DNA of 64,000 bases from Camellia lanceoleosa (lineage: Eukaryota > Streptophyta > Magnoliopsida > Ericales > Theaceae). Below are positions 34,489-45,573 of the stretch, piece after piece. The notes under the pieces are model-generated. The model was not told the origin of the DNA. It was given only the letters and a program-made list of their open reading frames with translations, and did not search any database. Positions within the stretch are counted from its first letter, which is position 1, and every line of letters begins with the position of its first letter. The stretch lies in contig CM045763.1 in the NCBI GenBank assembly GCA_025200525.1, positions 64,739,018-64,803,017 on the forward strand. Reading direction: 5' to 3'. The position numbers and the translations under genes were made by a program.

Positions 34489-35181
34489 TTAAGAGAAAAC
34501 CGAATTCGAATCCCCAATGACGTCCAACCTTATTGCCCCTAGTTCTAGGGCAGCTTCCAAGCCAGCAATACACGCCTCGTATTCTGCTTCATTGTTGGAC
34601 ACTTTAAACTGGAGTTTGAAAGCTAAAGGTATATGTGAATTATCAGGTGCTATGAGCAATACACATATCCCATAACCATATTGATTTGATGCTCCGTCAA
34701 AGTACATCGTCCATGTTTCCTCTTTTATCCGTAGGATGTCTTCATTTGGGAATAGGTACTCCACTGCTTCATCATCTCCTTCTATTGGGTGTTTTGCCAG
34801 GAATTCTGCTATGGCCCTCCCTTTGACTGATGTGCGTGTGACATACTTGAGATGAAATTCGGAGAGAAGAAGCAACCAACGAGCTAGCTTACCCGTAAGT
34901 GCTGGTTTCTTAAAAAGATATTTGATGGGATCTAATCTCGAAACCAAAATTATGGAATGCGCTAAAAGGTAGTTACTCAACTTCCTTGTTGCCCAAACTA
35001 AAGCTAAGGAAGCTTTCTTGAGGGGAGTGTAGCGAGTTTCAGAATCCAACATCTTCTTGCTTAGATAATAGATGGCCTTCTCCACCTTAGCTTCTGATTC
35101 TTGCGCTAGCATGCACCCTATGGTCGAATCTGTCACTGACAAATACAAGATCAATGGTTTCCTTGGTTCTGGTGGCGACAA
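34489..35181 (-). pseudogene. Dual RNase H region of Ogre-C
   Basis: The first part is the RT-linked RNase H (LYLSVTDSTIGCMLAQE, IYYLSKKMLDSETRYTPLKK), whose usual DAS motif is altered. The second is an additional archaeal-like RNase H with [19 protein letters not shown] and GDSN. Having both is a hallmark of the Tat lineage. The frame is open for 231 codons and then stops. It differs in frame from the flanking RT and integrase. Confidence 0.85.
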
Positions 35182-36002
35182 TACAAGTGGATTCTGAAGG
35201 TACTGTTTCGCTTGTTCAAAGGCGAACTGATATCGATCATCCTATTGGAATTTCTTTCCTTTCTTCAACAGATCAAACAGTGGTTCACAAATCAAGGTTA
35301 ATTTTAAGATGAATCGTCTTATGAATTGCACCTTGCCTAGAAAGCCATGCACCTCTTTTTAAGTCCTCAGTGGCGACATTTTTACGATGGCTTTGATTTT
35401 GGAGGGATCTACTTCAATTCCCTTTTGTGTAATCGAAATCCCAACAATTTTCCTATAATCACGTCGAATGTGCATTTCTGTGGGTTCAACCTCAATCTGT
35501 ACTCCCTGATCTGCTCAAAGAATTTTTCCAATGTGGCGTAGTGGCCTTTTCACTCTTTAGACTTGACAATCATATCGTCAACATACACCTTAACCTCTTT
35601 GTGGATCATGTCATGCAAAATGGTGGTCGCAACTCTCTGATATGTAGCCCTGGTGTTTTTCAATCCAAAAGGCATAACTCTATAGTAGTAGGTACCCCAC
35701 GGCATGGTGAAAGCAGTTTTCTCTCTATCCTCTGGTGCCATCAAAATTTGATTATACCTAGAAAACCTAGCCATTAATGAAAGCAAAGCATAGCCAGCTG
35801 TAAGGTCTACTAGTTCATCGATATGGGGTAATGTAAAGTCATATTTCGGGCTAGCTCTATTCAGATCCCGGAAGTCGACGCAAACTCTGATTCTGCAGTC
35901 CTTTTTTGGAACTGGAATGATATTAGCTAACCAAGTCAGGTACTCAGATACTATTAAGAAACCCGCATCAATCTGTATGGTGACCTTCTCTTTAATCTTC
36001 AA
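35182..36002 (-). pseudogene. Reverse transcriptase of Ogre-C, active site damaged
   Basis: The fingers and palm are at 36,002-35,550: ANIIPVPKKD, VCVDFRDLNRA, PHIDELVD, MPFGLKN and YVDDMIVKS are clear. The first catalytic motif, usually MDGFSGYNQI, reads MARFSRYNQI, so the first metal-binding Asp is replaced by Ala. A stop ends the frame at 35,550. The thumb continues with changes down to 35,182. The enzyme would be inactive even without the stops. Confidence 0.85.
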
Positions 36003-36074
36003 TGCCCAATCTGGGTGAACTCTATGCAGTTTCTATTTGATGGGTCAGGCTTTAGGGTCAAGAGGGATCCGGTG

Positions 36075-37312
36075 TCATATAATCTCAGGATCGATTTCAG
36101 GCATGTCTTCATAGGACCATGCAAAAACATCTTTGAATTTTTTTAATAAAGCGATTAAACACTCGCATTCCTCTGAAGACAACGTGGATCCAATCTGGAC
36201 CAAATGGGGATCCTCCTTAGTACCCACGTTAATTGCAATGATTTCATCTGTGCATGGCTTAACACGTCTTTCCTCCTTTTGGTCAACCAAATTTTTGAAA
36301 GCCCGAGAAATTTCTTCCTTTTTGTTTAAGTCAAAATTTTGAAAATGAAGATTAGTACAACAAACTAAAGGCACAGAGAAGTAAGCAAAGTCTACGACAT
36401 TTCCATTAGTAAAGTCTGGGTCCTCGGTTACAGTTGACTCAAAAGAAAAACTAAAAAACAACTTTGACAAGACTTTGGTATTCGGGTTACCACCCCCGGA
36501 AGTACCAGACTTAGAAGAACTCGAATCTGACTCAGACTCAGTGGAATCAGATTCGGACTCATCATCTGATTCAGAACTGCTGATGATGATCCCCTTTTCA
36601 AATTTCCAGACTAGGTGCGGAGCCTCAGATGCATCCATAATAAGATTAGAGAAATCCGCTGTTGGTTTATCCTCGATCATTGAGATAGTAAAATTATCCC
36701 CCAAGTTATCAAACTTAGTTCCAATAGTAGAATTCATTAGTAGGTCAGTCCGTGTTTTTCCCAATAACTCTTCTTCTTCAACATCCATATTTGCAGCCAT
36801 GCCTTGATCTGCATTAATGTTCAGGTCCATCTGCTCATCTTCCTCTTCTGGTAATTGGTGCCCGAAGAAGATCTCGAACCTGGGATACATTGTCTTTGTC
36901 TTTTGGTCAAACCAAGGCTCTGGAAATCCACAAAAAGGAAAATCTTTCCCTTGGCGAAGAAAGCGTCCATTTAAGGTTCCCGTATTGGCTTGTGGACTAA
37001 CTCGTCTCGCTTCCAAATTTTTTGCTTTAATTCTTCCTCTCAACTTAGCTCCCTTCCTTTGTCAATCTTCCACGGTAGGTTTGTATCCCAGCCCAAAAGC
37101 ATGGGGATTGTGAATCATCTCCTTGGCAGCAGGACCTCCTTGCCTGCCACGCCTGATCTAGGCATATGTCCCTGCTTGTTCATCATATAGATAGACTGAG
37201 CACTTACATAAGTTCCGTCACCTTCTACCATGATGGTTTGAACCACCAGAGCCTCTGTCAGCGAGAAGCCAGAAAGGAATACATCCTCTTCCCCATGCAT
37301 GATTTCTAACAC
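36075..37312 (-). pseudogene. Protease-RT linker of Ogre-C
   Basis: A 322-codon frame (37,043-36,075) plus a short upstream frame (37,312-37,115) encode an acidic, serine-rich linker with ESDDESESDSTESESDSSSS-like runs, EEISRAFKNL and DVFAWSYEDMPEIDP. The last is the usual lead-in to Tat RT. A frameshift near 37,100 separates the two parts. Confidence 0.7.
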
Positions 37313-37327
37313 TAGAGTGGCAGTCTT

Positions 37328-38191
37328 TTAGGGAGGATGGATCGCAGAATTACCATACACAGTAGCAATTCCACCTTTAAAATGGTATTTCACCAACTGG
37401 TGATCTATTGATGACACAGCCTTTATCTGATGCAACCAAGGCCTTTCCAGCAGTAGATTGAAAGTTGCCGGTACATCCATTATATGCAATTCGACCTCAT
37501 GTTCGGAGGGGCCAATCAGGATATGGTTTTTGAACGTTCCCATAACATCCCGGCTCGTGTTGTCATAAGCTCGAACGGATTGGGTTGTGGGTGTGAAGTC
37601 AATAGGCCTCAAACCTATGGCATAAGCAATCCGTATCGGGCACACATTAATTGCTGATCCAGTATCCATTAACACCACCGGAATCCACTTTTTTCGGCTC
37701 TCTAGAGTCACGTACAAGGGTCGGTTGTGATTGGCACCCTCAAGTGGCAGCCCTTTATCTGTGAAAGATATTACTAGCGTAACATCTCCGGATGTGACTA
37801 ACAACACTAGTTGATCGGTGGTAGTGTCAATAGGCAGTTTGATCCGATTCATTACCTCTAGCAGTGCTTGGCTATGCTCCCGGGAAGCCATTATCAGTCC
37901 CCAGATTGATACATCTGAATCTTCTTGAGTTGCTTCAAGACCGTTCTCTTCATAATCCTTCTTTTTGTGTTCACAACCTCTTTGTTGGAGGATTACGGTT
38001 GATCTAAAGCCACATGTTTGAAGTCCGACCACTTGGTCATGTGATTGATCTCGTCCGTGATACCACGTATTGTCGTGGATATCAGATTTCCACCCTTCAT
38101 CCGTGTACGCGTAACTCAAATCATTATCTTGCCACCACTTCCCTACAGTCATGGTTAGATTTTTATCAGGCTTTACCTGGAGCATGTTCAC
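37328..38191 (-). pseudogene. Aspartic protease region of Ogre-C
   Basis: A 287-codon frame containing VVLMDTGSAINVCP, the retroviral-type protease active site (D-T-G), preceded by LPLEGANHNRPLYVTLE and followed by FNLLLERPWLH, all typical of Ogre gag-pol. It ends at a stop at 37,328 and continues in the same frame into 37,312. The protease would process the polyprotein. Confidence 0.8.
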
Positions 38192-38556
38192 ATCATGCCT
38201 CTCATCAACAGCTTGCCATCCCTTTTCTACTATGGTTTTGGTTTCTGTATTCTAGAATGGTATTATTTTGTTGTCATTTACTCGCTCTGAGACCATCTTT
38301 ATTTGGTTTGCTTCCATTTTTTCCCGCTGGAATTGTTCCAACACTTGTTCTGTGCTAATCAAGGATGCAACCTTGGCCTTTTTCTTTTTGACCTCTCTTG
38401 TCTGTTCTACCTCATCTAGCTCTTCGTTACTGAGCCAACCATTGTTTGTTTCTGGTTGACTTGAATCCCACCAGCCTATCTAGACACTACTTGTATCCTC
38501 TTCGTCGAAGAAGTAGAGATTGGCTAGGTCTTCTTCCATATGGGCTCGATCTTCCT
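38192..38556 (-). pseudogene. Truncated gag-protease start of Ogre-C
   Basis: Translated similarity continues upstream on the minus strand (NGWLSNEELDEVEQTRE, EQFQREKMEANQIKM) with stops near 38,440 and 38,250. It ends abruptly near 38,556, where a G-rich hAT-like terminus begins. The rest of gag, the PBS and the 5' LTR are not in the window. Confidence 0.55.
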
Positions 38557-38700
38557 AGGGATGGAAATTTAAAACCGGTCCGACGGGGACTCGATCCCTC
38601 GTCCCTGATAAGAGTGGTTTTTCCCTGAAAAATACTCCCGACGGGACGGGGACGGGGATCACTTTCACGCCCGACCGTCCCCACTCTGCCCGTTTCCCGA
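38556..38700. mobile_element. hAT-like transposon terminus (one end only)
   Basis: It starts TAGGGATGGAAATTT and continues into GGGGAC- and CGGGGA-rich text. This composition is common at the ends of plant hAT elements and MITEs. I found no matching inverted end or 8-bp duplication in the window. Confidence 0.3.
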
Positions 38701-38948
38701 AAATCTATTATATATCTATAATATTATCTCTGACTCTAATCTATTATATCTATTATATATTTCTGACTCTAATCTATTATACTATCTCTGACTCTAATAT
38801 ATTATATAATATCTCTGACTTATATATCTCTGATCTCTCTAATCTTCTATTATATTTATTATTATTATATTATCTCTTCTCTGACTCTAATCTATTATAT
38901 ATCTATTGTATATCTGTGCTCTCTTCTCTTTGATTTGTCTCTCTTCTC

Positions 38949-38994
<46 letters not shown>

Positions 38995-39061
38995 CAGACG
39001 CCTCTCCGTCGCTTCTTTCTCTCATCGCCTCACAGACGCCTCTCCGTCGCTTCCTCCTTTC
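38701..39061. repeat. AT-rich and CT microsatellite block
   Basis: Irregular tandem repeats of CTCTGACTCTAATCTATTAT occur at 38,725-38,900, then (CT)n at about 38,950-38,992, then a duplicated ACAGACGCCTCTCCGTCGCTT at 38,993 and 39,032. No gene is seen. Confidence 0.7.
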
Positions 39062-39719
39062 ATCGCCTCCTCTTAGTTTTCAGCAAAATTTTGACATTAA
39101 TCCAGTTGTTTTGATTTATGTGCACTTCCCATGTATCTGTTCAATAGTTCAATATTCATTTTCTTAAATTATAAATAATAAATAACAAACTTGTGCCATT
39201 ATAAATTTTTCAAATTGCAATGTCAATTTGATCATAAATAAGTGATAATCCCTACCCCTAAAAAAAAAAGGATAACTTTATAAAAGTGGTAGTATCACAA
39301 AATAATTGTAAAGTGATAAAAATACAAGCAATTTACACATTCGGTTGTGCAAGTTTTATACTTCCATCACTTTGCAATTATTTTATGTTGTTATCACTTT
39401 TGTACAATTGTCCTGAGAAAAAATAGGTACACACAATTAAATTACAAAAAATTTCTAGAATGCTGGTTTTATTATCTATACCCAGAAGTGCTCCCAAAGA
39501 AAAATATTGAGAATACTAGTTTAGGTAGTCTTTGCGTAACCCTATGACATTGTTGATGCAGTGCTCAAGAAGAATACAAAATCACAAAACACACTAGGTA
39601 GGGCATCATTCATCGTTCTTTTTTTTTTTTTTTTTTTTTACATCGGAAATAAAAAAACAAGAGACTACACACGTTCCTTAGCTATTCCTATCATAGCAGC
39701 AACAAGTAAACTTCTGTAA
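39062..39719. other. AT-rich intergenic DNA, with a tandem duplication
   Basis: No gene is seen. A (T)n run lies at 39,620-39,639. A tandem duplication of about 71 bp starts near 39,645 and 39,718; its units share ACTACACA-GTTCC, ATTCCTATCATAG and GCAACAAGTAAACTTCTG, and it overlaps the end of the RNase H pseudogene. Confidence 0.5.
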
Positions 39720-40217
39720 AAAAACAAGGGACTACACATGTTCCATAGATATTCCTATCATAGAAGCAACAAGTAAACTTCTGATCTTAACTGGTGGTTC
39801 ATTCACCACCAGCATATCCTCCGATTGTGCTGCTCCAAGTTTGGCAAGTGCATCAACACACAGATTACTTTCTTTCCAAACATGTTGGACAGTGCAGTTG
39901 CATCCTCATAACAAAATTTTGGCATCTTCCACTAGATTCTTGAAAGGGCATTTATCCCCTATTTTTTCCTCCATCAATTGGACAACTTGGGTTGCATTTG
40001 TCTCTATGATCACAACATTTAATCCTTGTTGAAGAATGACTGTCAGTTCCTTGTATAATGCCCATAATTCTGCTTCAAGACTTGTTCTTGGCTGCAATCT
40101 ACCGTAATAACCACACACCCAAGCTCCTCTTTCATCTCTAATCAGTCCTCCAAAACCTCCATCTCCTCCTATTTTCCTACTTCCATCTGTGTTAAGCTTT
40201 AGTTTCTTTGCATTCAT
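39720..40217 (-). pseudogene. RNase H-like (RVT_3 type) pseudogene
   Basis: The frame opens at 40,217 and shows KLNTDGS, GGFGGLIRDERGAWVCGY, SLEAELWALYKEL and VVIIETNA. These match the plant RNase H-like family found at the 3' end of LINEs and as free-standing copies (D, E and a D-to-E position). An in-frame TGA near 39,904 is followed by VQHVWKESNLCVDALAKLG, the normal family ending, so one nonsense change separates the halves. No RT is found next to it. Confidence 0.7.
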
Positions 40218-40399
40218 CTTTCATCTATCTAACAGATGTGGGTCAGTATTGTCCCATTTATAAAATCTCTTGCTATGCTGTTGATTAAAAACACCATATG
40301 AATAATACCACGTAGTACTTCTCAGGGAATACTCAGTAATTACACATTAATCTTTATAATTTAATTAAGTTTGTGCAAGTATATCAAGTTGCCAACTAA

Positions 40400-40775
40400 C
40401 ACTACAAAAAATTAAGGTTTTAGAGGCCAAATTATTTTTTATGAACCAAATATTTTTGTTACAAAAAGTGTCGTTATTATACTTTTAGTGACAAAAATTA
40501 CACATTAGTGATGAATTATTATCTTTTTGGAACCAAATTTTTTGTCTCAAAAAATAAACCATTTTGAGACCAAATTATTTTGTCCCTAAAAGTCTATTTA
40601 TTAGTGACATTTTAAAAATTTTGTCACAAAGAGCTTTGTTTTTGACTTTTCATGACGACCTTTTAGAGATTGTACTCATGACGGTAGAAATTAGTCTTTA
40701 TATACCTTTTGCAACAAAATTTTTACTTTTAGAGATCAAAACATTTGGTTTTTAAAACTCTTATATGTTGTAGTG
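40400..40775. mobile_element. CACTA-type MITE with 3-bp target duplication
   Basis: A 376-bp element. The left end is CACTACAAAAAATT and the right end is ATATGTTGTAGTG, giving CACTACAA inverted ends. It is flanked on both sides by TAA (40,397-40,399 and 40,776-40,778), the 3-bp duplication typical of CACTA transposons. The interior is AT-rich and non-coding, with internal inverted and repeated words such as TTTTGAGACCAAATTATTTT and TTAGTGACA. Confidence 0.85.
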
Positions 40776-40994
40776 TAAGAAATACAAGGCACTTGTATCA
40801 TTTGCAATTTGAGTGCAAGAATTGCATATTAGTTCCTACTTTTGCAGTTTTATTAGGGCTGTAACAACCCACATTCATGTCTTAGTCATGCTTGCATGCA
40901 TTTATATGATTTGCCATGTTAAGTTGCGTTCATGAATCTTGTCTTGCTATGCTTAAGTGTTGCTTGCATTCTCTGTTCCTTCTTTGTTGTCCCC

Positions 40995-41194
40995 AAGCCT
41001 AGGTCATGTCAAGCCTAGGTCATGCCAAGCCTAGGTCATGGGAAGCCTAAGTCATGCCAAGCCTAGGTCATGCCAAGCCTAGGTCATGTCAAGCCTAGGT
41101 CATGCCAAGCCTAGGTCATGTGAAGCCTAAGTCACGCCAAGCCTAGGTCATGTTAAGCCTAGGTCATGCCAAGCTGAGGTCATCTTAAGCCTAG
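40995..41194 (+). repeat. 16-bp tandem repeat in Solo-F, about 12 copies
   Basis: AAGCCTAGGTCATGCC units repeat with a 16-bp period from 40,995. A looser series around CACCTAGGCCGAGATGT follows at 41,230-41,340. Confidence 0.85.
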
Positions 41195-42455
41195 GACCAT
41201 CTTGGAACCACCTTGGTTCACCTCCACCATCACCTAGGCATATTGGCCGAGATGTCATCATCTAGGCCGAGGTGTACATCACCTAGGCCGAGATATGCAT
41301 CACTAGGTCGAGATGTTATCATCTAGGTGTCCGAGATCCTTAATCCTTGCACCTAGTGATCTTGTTCTGGAACTGGAATGACCTAGACCGAGGTGTGGCA
41401 CAGCTTGGCCAAGTGTTATCCTTCCTAGCCGAGATCATTGAGACCTTACTTGCCGAAGCCTATGTCCTAAGCCGAGATAATTACTTGCCGGAGTGCCTTG
41501 CCGTGAAGCTTGTTAGATACGCTTTGTCTTACACATGTCTTGTCAATCTATCACCTTTTTGAGGAGAACCAACCAGCTGAGTGTTAAATCAGCCGGCAGA
41601 GAGAGAAACCTATCATTTGTTATATCCTTGTTTTTGAAGAGGAGAGAGAAGCTCTAGGAGAGGAAGATGAGTTCTTGTGGGAGAGTAGATTTCCAAGCTT
41701 GATCCCTAGAGATCAAACCGTTAGATCCGTGTTCTAAGGTTAGATTCTTGATCTGCTCATGTCGTTCTTCATGATCATGTTATTGCATTGCATGATTGAA
41801 TATGATTTGTAAGCCATGCATTGCTTTGAAGTTCAATTTTAGAAAGAGAAAATAGCATTCATGTGTTCTTCAAGAAAAGTCATGTTTTGATCCGAAAGCT
41901 CATGCCAAGATCCATGTTTTCATGTTTGTTTTCATATGATCTTCAAGTATGGGTACCCAGGTCCATGTTTCGAACTCATGCCATGAAATCCCAGATTTTT
42001 GTAATAACAAGTTATGATTTTAGCATTCATGTTCTTCATGATTCTTCATGTTCATGTTCTTCATGTCCTTCAAGGAGGAAACCTAGATTTCCAGACCTCA
42101 TTTCCCTAGGTGTGATCACCGAGACCACTCTTGCCTAGATCACATACCTAGGCCAAGCATCGTATCTCACCTTGGCCTACCTTGCATGATCACTTGCACC
42201 TTAGTCTATCTTGCATGCATACCTAGGCTAACCACTGCATCACCTAGGCCGAGATGTTCATCATCTAGGCTGACCATGGCACACCCTTGTCGGCATCTTG
42301 TAACACCTCGATAGAGAGCTGCACACAGAAGCCTAGGTAACCACACCTTGGCCAAGAGGTGTGGGACCTCGGCCAAGACCTCCTGAGTGCACCCAGCTAG
42401 GTCATTTTAGCCTAGATCATCTCTGTGCATCCATTCCAAGACCTGGTTGGTACCT

Positions 42456-42555
42456 AGCATGTTTTCCCTAGATATTTTCCAGCATGTTTTCCCTAGATGT
42501 TTACCAGCATGTTTTCCCTAGATGTTTTCCAGCATGTTTTCCCTAGATCATTTGC
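42456..42555 (+). repeat. 25-bp tandem repeat in Solo-F, 4 copies
   Basis: AGCATGTTTTCCCTAGATGT units start at 42,456, 42,481, 42,506 and 42,531. Confidence 0.85.
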
Positions 42556-43547
42556 ATTCATTGAAGCTTGTTTTTAAGAGTGCATTCAATAGGCTTTGCC
42601 ATGTGTTTGTAGGACTTGGACCTTTGCCTTGATCCCGACGTCCCAAGAACTAGGTGAGTGGTATTTTAAATAAAGTTATGTTATAAAGTTTTGATAAAGC
42701 CTTGCTTCGTTTTAGAAAAGTATTTGACCAAGCATGAATGATTATCTCTATTTTGTGTATCAAGTATAAGCTTTGTTTTGATGACATTCTTGGAAATTCC
42801 TCCCATGCTAGGGGGCTCTAAGCCCATGTAGCACCATGTTTGAGAGATCTCTGCTATCGACGGTCTATGAACGGATAGCCCCACTGACGGTCTACGAACG
42901 GGTGGATTTGTCTAATCGATTCCGAGTCGATTATTCCCTTGTTTTGTCTGGAATGTCATCACAAGTATTATGTAGATGTTATTAACATCCCAAGCAAGAT
43001 TTGAAAGACCAAGATTGATGAACTTGATTCATCCCATGTTTTGTACAAGCTATGATATGTATGTTTGGAAAAGATCTCGGATATCATTCATTCAAACCTT
43101 TATTTCTGGTACCATTCACTGAGTGTCCAAACTCACCCTCTATATATATATATGTAGGTAACAAGCAAGAAGGCGGTGACGCCGAGATGTGTGTTTTGCA
43201 AGATGTTTTGGAATTCATGTTATGTCAGCATCATAAAGATTATGCTTCCTGACTTTGTATTTCATATATTTTGTCATGCTCATTGAGAAGCCCTTTTTAT
43301 CAAGATGTAATATGTATTTTACTTGTGTTGTATTCAAGTTGTAAAACTATGATTAAGATGTATGCCATTTCATTTGATCTATGCACAGCTCTTATGGACT
43401 AATTAGTTTCAATATATTGCTTCCGCACTTGTAAGCCCCATATATTATACTCTGATTGTGTGTGAATTTTGAAAGTTGGCCTTCGGTAATCTCGGATTGC
43501 TAGCCATCATGGCACCATCCTACTAGGGACGGGTTGGGGTCGTGACA

Positions 43548-44781
43548 AGGGCTCAGTTGAGTCGTTCACATCACACACTATTATTTGAGTCACTCACATC
43601 ACACACGATATTATATGTTACACAACTAGAAATTTTGTATAGTAACATAAAAATATGTTAATGACTAGTTTTTTATTCTTATTTTATTTAATATATTGGA
43701 CAAATTTCATATGTATCGGTTTATAATCGATTCACGAGCTAATTCACAATGATACGATCAATTTGATTGATATAAAGCTCTTTTTTGTAATTAATTTTAA
43801 ATTCACGACTATATCATTTGATTCTTGATATGTATCACTCAATACTCTCATTCGTGATTGATACTACTACTTAAAGCCCCATTTGATAGTCAAAGTTTTT
43901 TTTATTATTTTATATATACACAATTTAAAAAAAAAAAAAAAAAAAAAAAAAGTTAGTGGGCTCTTGTTCATGCACGTTGGTTGGGAGTTAGTAGGCTCAA
44001 ATTGGAAAATTTATGAAAAAATTAAGTAATGAGTGGGCGAGTTTGGTTATCAAAATATTTTAGGCAAAACCCAATTTAGAATGAATAAGCTTAGGAAGAC
44101 AAATTTGGTTACAAAAATATATATGGATGGATAAGAGTTTGCACAAGTGGATTCTATCAATAAATTATGTAAATTTTTTTTATCAATTCAAATGTATTTT
44201 AATAAGGTTATGGATACAAAATCAATTACAGAATTAATCACATAAAATGTAAGTTGACTAATTTAAATAAAATTGTTTCTTTTACAAAGATTCCACTATT
44301 TGATATGTATGATCAAAATTATTTTATGCGATTAATTTTATATCCATGAATTTATATTATATACATAATTGCAACATTGCATGCATGGTTAAATGTATTG
44401 AGTACGTACGTAGGAGGATTGGTTATCCTTTGTCTAAGTGGAAATGAACCTAACTTCCAATACAAGGAGAACTTAAAATCAAGCTTTAAATTAAATCATG
44501 TGATTATTTCATTTTATTCATCATATATAAATCTAACATTTCATGAACACCATATGATTATGTACTATCACTTAATAATAGGGGATATACAATCACTTTT
44601 AAGAAGGGGGAAAAAAATGTGAACGATCATTAATTATTGAACGTATATATAGTCATAATATTATTTATAATTTTTCCTGTTTTGTTTGGTAACCTTTATA
44701 TTAATACCTTAGTAGTAAAATAGCTCTTCTTATGATGAATTATAAATTTAAAACATTTTAAGCTTGACTTCTAATGTAAGT
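43548..44781. other. AT-rich intergenic DNA without genes
   Basis: It contains a short TCACATCACACAC duplication at 43,567-43,607 and an (A)n run at 43,928-43,951. Open frames are short and AT-driven. TAAGT at 44,777-44,781 is the left target duplication of Tat-B. Confidence 0.6.
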
Positions 44782-45573
44782 TGTACGGAAAGAAATAAAT
44801 CTTCCCGTATAATCCTCGTTGATCAAGTCTGCTCCTCCGTGACGTCATCGGTTTACTTCCTGAAAACACAGACGTGAGCTAGTCGGCGGGTGTGTGCCGA
44901 AAACCTCTCCGATGCCTAAGTCAGCAAAATAGACAAGTTGTGTCTTACCTCTCCATAGGTGATGAGGTGAGCTTTTGTAGGTTCTGTGTGGCACAATCCT
45001 AGTAAGACTCTTACTCCTCCACGTAGAGTCCTCCTAAGATTCACATTCCTGAAAGATAATGCTTATCCTTCAACACCCCCCTCACTGCTTAAACCAAGTG
45101 AGATGGTTTTACCATAGTCGGATTCCAATATGACTGAGGTAAGCAAGGCTATGCCAAGCTGCAGAATAGACCGAACTACACTTAGTTTGGTTCTTCCTTT
45201 CGCTGCTCTTACTCGGTTTCTCCTACACAAACCGTGCTAATCATAGTGTTTGTTTAGACTGTGCTAACAATTGGCTATGTCTGACCGAGCTAGCCGCACT
45301 ATGCCATGACCGGGCTAACTCAGCGTAGTAATCTGGCGACCGAGCTATCCGCAGTGCTCTTCTGGACCAAGATAACAATAGGCACTCTGGGACGGGCCTA
45401 ACTTTAAGGCCTTTTGGGACCGGACTAACTTCAAGGCCTTCTGGGACTGGACTAACTTCAAGGCCTTCTGGGACCGGACTATCTTCAAGGCCTTTTTACT
45501 TAGCCCTTCGTATTGTGGCCCACAATGGCTCATTACCCAGCTCGGCCTAATATTTATATAAATTACTCTCTCA
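44782..45573 (-). repeat. 3' LTR of Tat-B
   Basis: 792 bp, matching 58,886-59,689. U3 holds four 27-bp tandem units starting with GGGAC (45,389, 45,416, 45,443, 45,470) and CCGAGCTA motifs. The minus-strand TATA box seen in the other LTR has changed to TACAAAAG here. On the opposite strand TTATATAAAT at 45,554 could serve the antisense ORF. Minus-strand sequence before it (near 45,574-45,590) is purine-rich, as expected for a polypurine tract. Confidence 0.85.

Larger units (their letters stand above)
1..38556 (-). mobile_element. Ogre/Tat-type Ty3 retrotransposon Ogre-C, split by nested insertions
   Basis: This is a reconstructed minus-strand element. The 3' LTR start and polypurine tract lie near 1056-1072, and the pol genes run from 38.5 down to about 33.05 kb. 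Antisense genes lie at 28.0-32.5 kb. Two copies of the motif GGATACGTAGGCAAC (minus strand) sit just after pol (near 32,830) and near the 3' LTR (near 1195); the LARD-L element shows the same two-site layout. The join across the Tekay-A1 solo LTR is firm because of a perfect 5-bp target duplication. The join across Tekay-A2 (23,388-25,840) is inferred, since I find no duplication there. The 5' LTR and most of gag are absent: coding similarity stops near 38,556. Confidence 0.6.
40860..43547 (+). mobile_element. Tekay-like solo LTR (Solo-F) with perfect target duplication
   Basis: A 2688-bp LTR from TGTAACAACCC to GGGGTCGTGACA, flanked on both sides by AGGGC (40,855-40,859 and 43,548-43,552). 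The ends match the Tekay-A class but the interior differs, so it is a separate family. It contains several short tandem arrays and no coding sequence. Absence of PBS, gag and pol together with an intact duplication shows LTR-LTR recombination. Confidence 0.9.

Noticed and set aside
38556..39100. A complete hAT transposon
   Set aside because: Only one TAGGGATGG-type end was found, with no inverted partner and no 8-bp duplication.
40995..41194. CRISPR-like regular repeats here and at 49,004-49,387
   Set aside because: Units are contiguous tandem repeats without unique spacers, in a plant genome; they are LTR or retroelement satellites.
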